Of a stretch of DNA of 6,662 nucleotides, positions 1 through 6,662 are shown piece after piece. The notes under the pieces are model-generated. The model saw only the letters and a program-made list of their open reading frames with translations. It searched no databases and was not told where the DNA came from. Positions within the stretch are counted from its first letter, which is position 1, and every line of letters begins with the position of its first letter. The translations under genes were made by a program, and so were the position numbers. Origin of the DNA: Anaerolineae bacterium (GTDB lineage Bacteria > Chloroflexota > Anaerolineae > Aggregatilineales > Phototrophicaceae); assembly GCA_028284565.1 (NCBI GenBank), contig JANQRM010000386.1, positions 1-6,662 of the forward strand, written 5' to 3'.

Positions 1-1284
<1,284 letters not shown>

Positions 1285-1339
1285 CTAACGATATGCTAGT
1301 TCTCTATACAAATAAAAATCCTCGTCAATGGCGTATGGC

Positions 1340-1642
1340 TTAAGTGCCTTCAACCACTCCGAGGATGTCGGATTCCTTCATAATCAGGACTTTCTTGCCG
1401 TCCAGCTTAATTTCTGTGCCAGCATACTTGGCGAACAGAACCTTGTCATCGACAGCGACATCAACTGGGATATAATCCCCATCGTCGTCACGCTTGCCTT
1501 TGCCTACCGCCAAAACCACACCTTGTTGGGGTTTTTCTTTGGCGGTTTCTGGCAATACGAATGCACCACCAGCAAAGGTTTCTTCATTTTCTACGGGTTC
1601 CACGATTACGCGATCCCCCAAAGGACGAATGTTAACGCTCAT
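1340..1642 (-). CDS. groES: Co-chaperonin GroES (Hsp10)
   Basis: A 100-residue protein, the normal GroES length, that forms the heptameric lid of the GroEL chamber. The sequence opens [16 protein letters not shown], the typical first beta strands. The mobile loop follows at about 18-38, with AGG at 24-26 and PETAKEKP at 31-38. The core motifs VVLAVGKG (42-49), [15 protein letters not shown] (68-82) and the C-terminal [13 protein letters not shown] (86-98) are all as expected. The hydrophobic GroEL-contact stretch reads GGAFVLP, which appears one residue longer than the usual GGIVLP. The start codon is preceded by AGAGGA at 1654-1649 with 6 bases of spacing. It is the first gene of the groES-groEL operon, behind a sigmaA-type promoter and a CIRCE operator. 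I see no sign of frameshift or truncation. Confidence 0.97.
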   Translation of the reverse strand: MSVNIRPLGDRVIVEPVENEETFAGGAFVLPETAKEKPQQGVVLAVGKGKRDDDGDYIPVDVAVDDKVLFAKYAGTEIKLDGKKVLIMKESDILGVVEGT

Positions 1643-1711
1643 TCCATATCCTCTCTCTAAATAATAAGGAGTTTGTTGAAGCTATACAACAACAAACCAG
1701 CTTCCAACATT

Positions 1712-1738
1712 TTAGCACTCCCAACTACTGAGTGCCAA
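1712..1738 (-). promoter_or_regulatory. CIRCE operator, HrcA repressor binding site
   Basis: On the plus strand the halves are TTAGCACTC (1712-1720) and GAGTGCCAA (1730-1738), separated by exactly 9 bases. The consensus is TTAGCACTC-N9-GAGTGCTAA, so there is a single mismatch, in the second arm. It sits about 70 bases upstream of groES and just downstream of the predicted transcription start, the usual position. HrcA bound here would block transcription, with release on heat shock or accumulation of misfolded protein. hrcA itself is not in the window. Confidence 0.96.
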
Positions 1739-1750
1739 TTTACGTTCAAA

Positions 1751-1779
1751 ATCCTAACATATGCCCAATTTGATGTCAA
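1751..1779 (-). promoter_or_regulatory. sigma70/sigmaA-type promoter of groES-groEL
   Basis: Read on the minus strand, a perfect -35 box TTGACA (1779-1774) is followed by a 17-base spacer and the -10 box TAGGAT (1756-1751), which matches TATAAT at 4 of 6 positions. The expected start site at about 1743-1745 places the CIRCE operator at the beginning of the transcript, giving a leader of about 100 bases before groES. Box quality, spacing and the adjacent operator agree with one another. The start site has not been mapped. Confidence 0.88.
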
Positions 1780-1998
1780 CCTCTTGGCAGAGAATTTAAC
1801 ATAGTGCCAAAAATTCTATTAAAGTTCTTATGGATACCTGCTATTCGGCGATATGCCTAATGGGTCTGAATGATGCAATCGCATGCGCACCTTATTCGAC
1901 TTGTGCAGAATAGACCAATTCGCAATCGACTTTGGCAATGCCTTACAAATTCAGTTAAACTGACGGAGTCCATATTTATACAAAAAGGAGTTTTTAAT
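1780..1998 (+). promoter_or_regulatory. Divergent upstream region of the SBP gene, with weak promoter candidates and a 13-base palindrome
   Basis: This stretch between the groES promoter and the SBP start holds no gene I can support. An open frame runs upstream of the SBP start as far as 1870, but that possible start has no Shine-Dalgarno sequence and would bury the signal peptide 43 residues in. Two weak plus-strand promoter candidates are present: TTGGCA (1932-1937), 17 bases, TTAAAC (1955-1960); and TTAACA (1796-1801), 18 bases, TAAAGT (1820-1825). A perfect odd palindrome, TCAGTT-A-AACTGA, at 1951-1963 overlaps the first candidate -10 box and could be an operator. None is decisive. Confidence 0.35.
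1984..1990 (+). promoter_or_regulatory. Ribosome binding site that fixes the SBP start at 1999
   Basis: AAAGGAG lies 8 bases before the ATG at 1999, close to the ideal Shine-Dalgarno sequence and spacing. It decides the start in favour of this ATG, which begins a clean signal peptide, over the in-frame ATG codons at 1870 and 1873. Confidence 0.9.
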
Positions 1999-3624
1999 AT
2001 GAGACGTCTTTTACCCATTTTGATGCTCATCGTATTGGTCTTGGTTCCTGTAACCGCCCAAGATGATATGATGAGTAGCTACTCTGCCGACAGCTGTGAT
2101 TACGGCGGAGCTATTCAGTCCATTGAGGCTGTGGATGATCTAACCGTCAAATTCACCCTCTGCATCCCTGACCCTGCTTTCCCAGCGAAAGTGGCATTCT
2201 CCGCTTTGGGTATCTATCCCTCCGAAGTTTTAGAAGCAACTGGTGGCGGTGGAGCTGAATTGTTCCAAAACCCAGTGGGTACGGGTCCCTTCATGCTTGA
2301 TAACTGGGATCAAGGGAACGAAATCGTCATGTCCCGCTTCGATGATTACTGGGGCGATCCAGCACTCGAACAAACCTTGATTTTCCGCTGGAATGCCGAA
2401 GCAGCTGCCCGTTTGGTTGAACTGCAAGCTGGCTCTGCTGACGGTATAGACAACCCCGGACCAGGTGATTTTGAAGTCATCAATGCAGACCCCAATCTCA
2501 CGCTTTATGAACGCGAAGGAACCAACATCTTCTATCTTGGTATCAATAATACAGTTCCTCCCTTTGATTGCACACCCGTCCGCGTGGCACTCGCCCATGC
2601 GATCGACAAACAACGTCTGATTGACAATTTCTATCCACCTGGATCAATTCCAGCAACCCAATTTATGCCTCCGAGCATCTTTGGCTACACCCCAGAAGTT
2701 GAACCATTCCCATTTGACCCGGCGTTGGCTCGCGAAGTCCTCGAAGGCGCACAAGAAGAATGTGGCTTTGAACTACCAATTGAAACGGAATTGAGCTATC
2801 GTAATGTGGTCCGTAGTTATCTGCCACAACCTGATATAGTCGGTGTTGATTTGCAAGCCCAATTGGCAGAGGTCGGTATCAATGTGACGGTAGTCGAAAT
2901 GGAATCGGGTGCATTCTTGGATGCTGCTGATGCTGGTGAACTCTCCCTCCACCTACTCGGTTGGGGTGCTGACTTCCCAGATGCCGTTAATTTCCTTGAC
3001 TTCCACTTTGGTGCAGGTTCCAGTGACCAATTCGGTGACAAATATCCTGACATCGTGGATGCTCTGACCCGTGGTGGACAATTAGCCGATCCTGAAGCCC
3101 GTTATCCCATTTATATAGAAGCGAATACCTTCATCCGTGACCAAGTACCGATGGTTCCGGTTGCTCATGGTGGTAGTGGTGTTGCCTTCCAAGCCAATAT
3201 CACTGGCGCACACTCTAGCCCGTTGGGTAATGAAGTCTTCAGAGTCATGGAAGACCCCGATGACGATGACATCATCTGGATTCAAAATGGTGAGCCAGCA
3301 GGTATTTACTGTGCAGACGAAACCGATGGTGAAGCCCTACGTGTTTGTGAACAAATCAACGAATCCTTGCTTGCCTACGAAATCGGTGGGACTGCTGTCG
3401 TTCCGTCATTGGCAACCGACTGGTCAGCCAGCGATGACTTGACTGAATGGACATTCAGCTTGCGCGGAGGTGTCACCTTCCACGATGGAAGCGCATTCGA
3501 TGCAACCGATGTGGTGATGTCCTACGCTGTACAATGGGATGTTGCGAATCCGCTCCACGTTGGGCGTGATGGCAACTTCACCTACTTCAGTGCCTTCTTC
3601 GGTAGTTTCTTGAACAACGAATAA
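1999..3624 (+). CDS. Family-5 (peptide/nickel-type) ABC transporter substrate-binding protein, apparently circularly permuted
   Basis: A 541-residue extracytoplasmic solute receptor that would capture oligopeptides or a related family-5 ligand for an ABC importer; the ligand cannot be told from sequence. A signal peptide occupies residues 1-20 (MRR, hydrophobic core LLPILMLIVLVLVP, then VTA, a signal peptidase I-like site). There is no lipobox cysteine. Family landmarks occur in rotated order. Residues 43-54 (EAVDDLTVKFTL), 91-98 (NPVGTGPF), 114-119 (FDDYWG), 194-208 (VRVALAHAIDKQRLI) and 408-416 (PLGNEVFRV) match what is normally the middle to the C-terminal end. Residues about 426-541, including LATDWSASDDLTEWTFSL (471-488), FHDGS (494-498) and ATDVVMSY (502-509), match the normal N-terminal portion. 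The join lies in an acidic linker, EDPDDDD, at about 418-424. Overall length is ordinary, nothing appears missing and the frame is intact. Six cysteines (33, 55, 191, 255, 438, 450) could form disulfides. A terminator follows the stop. Family membership is near certain; the permutation is inferred by aligning from memory with DppA. Confidence 0.93.
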   Translation: MRRLLPILMLIVLVLVPVTAQDDMMSSYSADSCDYGGAIQSIEAVDDLTVKFTLCIPDPAFPAKVAFSALGIYPSEVLEATGGGGAELFQNPVGTGPFMLDNWDQGNEIVMSRFDDYWGDPALEQTLIFRWNAEAAARLVELQAGSADGIDNPGPGDFEVINADPNLTLYEREGTNIFYLGINNTVPPFDCTPVRVALAHAIDKQRLIDNFYPPGSIPATQFMPPSIFGYTPEVEPFPFDPALAREVLEGAQEECGFELPIETELSYRNVVRSYLPQPDIVGVDLQAQLAEVGINVTVVEMESGAFLDAADAGELSLHLLGWGADFPDAVNFLDFHFGAGSSDQFGDKYPDIVDALTRGGQLADPEARYPIYIEANTFIRDQVPMVPVAHGGSGVAFQANITGAHSSPLGNEVFRVMEDPDDDDIIWIQNGEPAGIYCADETDGEALRVCEQINESLLAYEIGGTAVVPSLATDWSASDDLTEWTFSLRGGVTFHDGSAFDATDVVMSYAVQWDVANPLHVGRDGNFTYFSAFFGSFLNNE

Positions 3625-3645
3625 GTACAAGCTGATCACAGCGAC

Positions 3646-3675
3646 AAGAGGGGCTACCCAGTGTAGTCCCTTTTT
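3646..3675 (+). terminator. Intrinsic terminator after the SBP gene
   Basis: AGGGGCTAC (3649-3657) pairs with GTAGTCCCT (3663-3671) through nine pairs, one of them G-U, around the five-base loop CCAGT. A run of five T (3671-3675) follows. A-T and G-U pairs can extend the base of the stem to 3646. It begins about 22 bases after the SBP stop. It should end most SBP transcripts before the permease genes, with read-through possible. Confidence 0.87.
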
Positions 3676-3933
3676 ACGTTGGTCAAGTTATGAAACGTGA
3701 GTCGAGAGTGCTTTAAGTATCAGTAAAAACCACTAAAAACTAGCAACTATCTAGCTTGTCTCTTGTTTGCTAAAGTCGAATCTCGTAGGGTATGAATATA
3801 AGGTCGATTATCAATTCTGTGTGTTAATCCCTCTAGCGACATCATAGTTGATTTGCGGTATAGTTATTCCTTAGCAAGATAATTATTACAGACTCTCAGA
3901 TACAAACTTTCCGATTGTTAGAGTGAGTTCTTT
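3676..3933 (+). promoter_or_regulatory. Leader region before the permease genes, with a candidate promoter at 3836-3864
   Basis: No gene is supported here. The only open frames I noticed are of about 8 to 11 codons without ribosome binding sites. The stretch is AT-rich compared with the flanking genes. The best promoter candidate is GCGACA (3836-3841), a 17-base spacer, then TATAGT (3859-3864), matching consensus at 4 of 6 and 5 of 6 positions; this gives a leader of about 60 bases. A second possible -10, GATAAT (3878-3883), lacks a good -35 at normal spacing. A promoter is expected because a strong terminator separates the permeases from the SBP, but its exact place is a guess. Confidence 0.4.
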
Positions 3934-5016
3934 ATGACCAAATTTTTGTTCCGCCGTCTCGGCCTCGCCGTCCCGGTCTTATTCGGGATATTGCTGGTGA
4001 CTTTTACGCTCGCCCGCGCCATTCCTGGTGACCCCTGTGTGGCACAATTGGGTGAACGCGCCACCCCCGAAATCTGTGATGCCTTCTTCAAGCGCAACGG
4101 ACTTGACCAGCCTGTCCCTGTGCAATTTGCCATCTATATTGGCAATGTCTTTCAGGGGGATTTAGGCAACTCCTTCCGCTTCCAACGTCCCGTTGTCGAA
4201 CTATTAGCCGAGCGTCTCCCAGTGACAATTGAATTAACCGTTCTTGCTATGATTTTTGCTACCATTATTGGTGTGCCATTAGGAATTATATCAGCCTATA
4301 AGCACAACTCTGCTCTCGATGTCGCCACGATGCTGGGTGCGAATATTGGAGTGTCAATGCCAGTCTTTTGGCTCGGTTTGATGCTCTTATTTATCTTTGG
4401 GGTGTGGGTGCAAGATACGCCCTTTGCCTTCCTCCAGTTGCCTGCAGGGCGACAAGTCTCTGTCTCCGTCGATGAAAAATTCTACATGGTCTGGGGATTA
4501 GTGGAGAACAAAGATGATGCGACCAATTTCATGGAATTTATCTCTCGGCTGACAATATTGAACTCCATCATCACGCTGAATGGTCAGCTGTTTGTCGAAG
4601 CCATCCGCCACATGATTTTGCCAGCATTTGCTGTGGGGACGATTCCACTAGCCATTATCGCCCGCATGACGCGTTCCAGCTTGTTAGAAGTCCTCAACCA
4701 AGATTACATCCGCACGGCACGTTCCAAAGGCTTACGGGAGTTCATTGTCGTCAACCGCCACGCCCTTAAGAATGCGCTCTTGCCTGTGGTGACAATTATC
4801 GGGCTGAACTTCGGATTCTTGGTGAGCGGTGCAGTCTTGACGGAAACCATCTTCAGCTTTACAGGCATCGGCAAGACACTCTTCGATGGTATCACGGCAC
4901 GTGACTATACCTTAGTGCAAGGCGTGACTCTCTCGACAGCCTTTGCCTTCGTGATCCTTAATTTAACAATCGACACACTGTACGGGTATCTTGACCCGCG
5001 TATTCGACTGAGTTAG
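3934..5016 (+). CDS. ABC transporter permease, DppB/OppB type
   Basis: An inner-membrane subunit of 360 residues that would form half of the translocation channel of a peptide/nickel-class importer. The N-terminus, MTKFLFRRLGLAVPVLFGIL, carries the first membrane helix (about 9-28), followed by the family motif AIPGDP (29-34). Further helices are likely at about 98-120, 134-157, 227-245, 283-303 and 330-348. The cytoplasmic EAA loop that contacts the ATPase is clear: YIRTARSKGLREFIVVNRHA at 258-277, followed by LKNALLP (278-284). The C-terminal YGYLDPRIRLS is typical of the family. The loop between helices 3 and 4 (about 160-225) looks longer than in DppB, which helps explain the length above the usual 305-340. 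The ribosome binding site is weak (GAGTGAG at 3921-3927). The next permease starts 12 bases after the stop, so the two are probably co-translated. Substrate is unknown, so no gene symbol is given. Confidence 0.95.
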   Translation: MTKFLFRRLGLAVPVLFGILLVTFTLARAIPGDPCVAQLGERATPEICDAFFKRNGLDQPVPVQFAIYIGNVFQGDLGNSFRFQRPVVELLAERLPVTIELTVLAMIFATIIGVPLGIISAYKHNSALDVATMLGANIGVSMPVFWLGLMLLFIFGVWVQDTPFAFLQLPAGRQVSVSVDEKFYMVWGLVENKDDATNFMEFISRLTILNSIITLNGQLFVEAIRHMILPAFAVGTIPLAIIARMTRSSLLEVLNQDYIRTARSKGLREFIVVNRHALKNALLPVVTIIGLNFGFLVSGAVLTETIFSFTGIGKTLFDGITARDYTLVQGVTLSTAFAFVILNLTIDTLYGYLDPRIRLS

Positions 5017-5028
5017 GACAGCAACCTT

Positions 5029-6662
5029 ATGAGCCAAGAGAAACCCAAAAAACAAGTTGCCGACCTTAATTTTCGGAAACGCTCAGATAACCCGATTATC
5101 GAAGCATGGCGGAGTCTGATACGCAATCGCTCGGCGCAAGTCGGCATGGTGATTATCGGCTTTTTCATCATTTTGTACATCTTTGCACCGATTATCTCCA
5201 CTCATGACCCCAATTTGTCGATGATTGGTGTAGCAGGTGAAGTGCCACCCATGCCCCGCAAACCCCCGTGCATTCCCGTTTTTAATGGACAAGCCTTCGA
5301 GAAAGAGACGGCTGAGGAAGTTAGGCAATTTATCACGATTCTGGGCAATGATGTGCCAATTGAGCATCTGGGTGCATTAGGCTGTCAAGAACCCTTGCAT
5401 TGGCTGGGCTTAGACCTCAACGGACGTGATATGTTCAGCCGTGTCGTTTGGGGGACACGCAATTCACTTCCTGTTGGTTTTATCGCCGTCGGTTTATCCC
5501 TCAGCATCGGCACATTACTCGGCTTGATCGCAGGCTTTAACAGTGGGCAAGAACTCCCCGAAACGATTGAAGTCAGAGAGCGCAATCTCAATGCGACAAG
5601 TTGGCATCGTCCTTTCTGGAGTATCTTCTTCCCACCGATTGGGGTATGGGATCGTGGAGTCCTTACGCGATTAGCTGTTATTGCTGTCTCCCTAGCATTT
5701 TCCGCCTTGATGATTGTCTCGGCGGCGGATTCATCAGGACACACCAGCTTGATGCAAGCCATTGCGGTTGGTATCGCCGGACTCGGTGTAGGATATGGTC
5801 TCTATGCCTTGGTGAAGTCCTCGCCACAGCCTCTCACCGGACGACTCATGACCTTTGGGGTACGGAGTGCCATCGGCATTTTCTTGGCATTCCTGTGGAT
5901 TAATATCCAATCTCTCGAAACGGACACCTTTGGCACACCCCTTGGCTTAGGTATCATGGTCATTATCGGTTGGCTGGTTGTGGCGATTCCGATGGTGATT
6001 GCCTTATTTGCTCCTATCGAGGGTGAAATTGACTTAGACCGCATCCAGATTTCCTATCGCTTCTTCGTGTTTATTGGCTTGGTGATTGTCGGCATACTTG
6101 TGATGATGGTTTTGTGGTCGATATTCCCCAGCTTACCGCCTGTCATACAAAATGCTTTTGTAGTCTTAGTATTCTTGGTCGCAGGTTTGCCGATTGCAGG
6201 TATCTTCGCGTTGTTGATTAACTATCCCGATGACCTGATTATGCGCGTGATGGATGTCTTGCTGGCATTCCCCGCCTTGTTGCTGGCGATTGCGATCGTA
6301 ACCATCCTCGGACCCGGTATACGAAACGCACTGATTGCGATCTCAATTGTAGCGATACCCTCCTATGCGCGGATTGCTCGTGCGAGTGTGATTTCACTAA
6401 AAGAGCAGGAGTTCATCTTGGCGACCCGTGCGCTGGGCGCGAGTCCAGTGCGAACCTTGTTCCGCCATATCCTTCCCAATGCATTGACCCCCCTAATTGT
6501 GCAAGGAACACTCGGTATCGGTACAGCCGTCTTAGATGCGGCGGCGTTGTCCTTCTTGGGCTTAGGCGCGCAACCCCCTGAACCGGAATGGGGGCGGATG
6601 CTCAGCGAGGCACGTCAATATGTGTTCACCTCTCCGCATATGGTGTTCTTCCCCGGCTTTGC
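5029..6662 (+). CDS. ABC transporter permease, DppC/OppC type, with a large extra membrane block; 3' end cut by the window edge
   Basis: The second channel subunit of the importer, open for 544 codons to the window end. Ordinary DppC proteins total about 280-300 residues. Residues 1-170 follow the family: a cytoplasmic N-terminal arm, helix 1 (about 38-57), the motif HWLGLDLNGRDMFSRVVWGT (124-143) and helix 2 (about 145-170). Residues about 400-544 continue it: DDLIMRVMDVLLAFPALLLA (401-420), the EAA loop EFILATRALGASPVRTLFRH (461-480) with ILPNALTP (481-488), and LSFLGLGAQPPEPEWG (507-522). Between them lies an insertion of about 230 residues with roughly six hydrophobic segments (about 211-231, 242-261, 278-294, 305-328, 343-366 and 376-397). 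The loop after helix 1 is also enlarged and has two cysteines (81, 119). AGGA at 5015-5018 overlaps the upstream stop and serves as Shine-Dalgarno. The frame is uninterrupted, so the insert is not a frameshift product. Only the last few tens of residues should be missing. Confidence 0.94.
   Translation, partial: MSQEKPKKQVADLNFRKRSDNPIIEAWRSLIRNRSAQVGMVIIGFFIILYIFAPIISTHDPNLSMIGVAGEVPPMPRKPPCIPVFNGQAFEKETAEEVRQFITILGNDVPIEHLGALGCQEPLHWLGLDLNGRDMFSRVVWGTRNSLPVGFIAVGLSLSIGTLLGLIAGFNSGQELPETIEVRERNLNATSWHRPFWSIFFPPIGVWDRGVLTRLAVIAVSLAFSALMIVSAADSSGHTSLMQAIAVGIAGLGVGYGLYALVKSSPQPLTGRLMTFGVRSAIGIFLAFLWINIQSLETDTFGTPLGLGIMVIIGWLVVAIPMVIALFAPIEGEIDLDRIQISYRFFVFIGLVIVGILVMMVLWSIFPSLPPVIQNAFVVLVFLVAGLPIAGIFALLINYPDDLIMRVMDVLLAFPALLLAIAIVTILGPGIRNALIAISIVAIPSYARIARASVISLKEQEFILATRALGASPVRTLFRHILPNALTPLIVQGTLGIGTAVLDAAALSFLGLGAQPPEPEWGRMLSEARQYVFTSPHMVFFPGF

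Noticed and set aside
1303..1328. Possible internal promoter between groES and groEL on the minus strand (TTGACG ... TATAGA)
   Set aside because: The spacer is only 14 bases, too short for a normal sigma70 promoter, and the operon context does not require one.
1328..1660. A 110-codon plus-strand open frame over groES
   Set aside because: It is antisense to the certain groES gene and has no family resemblance.
1870..1998. N-terminal extension of the SBP from in-frame ATG codons at 1870 or 1873
   Set aside because: There is no Shine-Dalgarno sequence there, and the extension would put 43 polar residues before the signal peptide. The ATG at 1999 has an excellent AAAGGAG site.
3256..3624. The C-terminal SBP part as a separate, truncated second SBP gene
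   Set aside because: It is in frame and continuous with the preceding part. It has no internal start with a ribosome binding site or signal peptide of its own, and together the two parts make up one complete fold.
3694..3827. Tiny open frames of 8-11 codons starting at 3694 and 3792 in the gap before the permeases
   Set aside because: They lack Shine-Dalgarno sequences and any leader-peptide pattern, and are expected by chance.
5601..5903. A 100-codon plus-strand open frame inside the DppC insert, as a hint that the insert is a separate gene
   Set aside because: It lies in a different frame from the permease, which stays open throughout. Its product has no recognisable features, so it is a shadow.

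Overview
The window looks like chromosomal DNA from a free-living bacterium. CIRCE/HrcA-type control of groESL, a peptide/nickel-class ABC importer and the style of the proteins suggest a Chloroflexota (Anaerolineae-like) organism. That assignment is inference from protein flavour and not from a phylogeny. There are no RNA genes, CRISPR arrays, insertion sequences or attachment sites that I can support.

Left part (1-1779, minus strand): the chaperonin operon groES-groEL, transcribed leftward, with groEL cut by the window edge after 425 codons. Upstream of groES is a sigma70/sigmaA-type promoter (TTGACA, 17-base spacer, TAGGAT), followed by a CIRCE operator with one mismatch. This is classic HrcA heat-shock control.

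Right part (1999-6662, plus strand), divergent from the chaperonins: a secreted family-5 substrate-binding protein (SBP), an intrinsic terminator, a gap of about 260 bases, then two tightly spaced permease genes of the DppB and DppC types. The second permease runs off the window. The ATPase genes needed to complete the importer are not in view and may lie downstream. The probable job of the set is uptake of oligopeptides or another family-5 substrate: the SBP captures the ligand outside the membrane and hands it to the DppB/DppC heterodimer.

Two proteins have unexpected architecture. (1) The SBP appears circularly permuted. The segment that begins ordinary DppA/OppA-like proteins sits at its C-terminus, joined to the normal C-terminal end through an acidic linker, and a new signal peptide sits in front of what is normally an internal segment. 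(2) The DppC-type permease carries an extra block of roughly 230 residues with about six predicted membrane segments, inserted between the second and third helices of the usual fold, so it is about twice the usual family size. A permuted binding protein beside an enlarged permease is the most interesting feature of the window.
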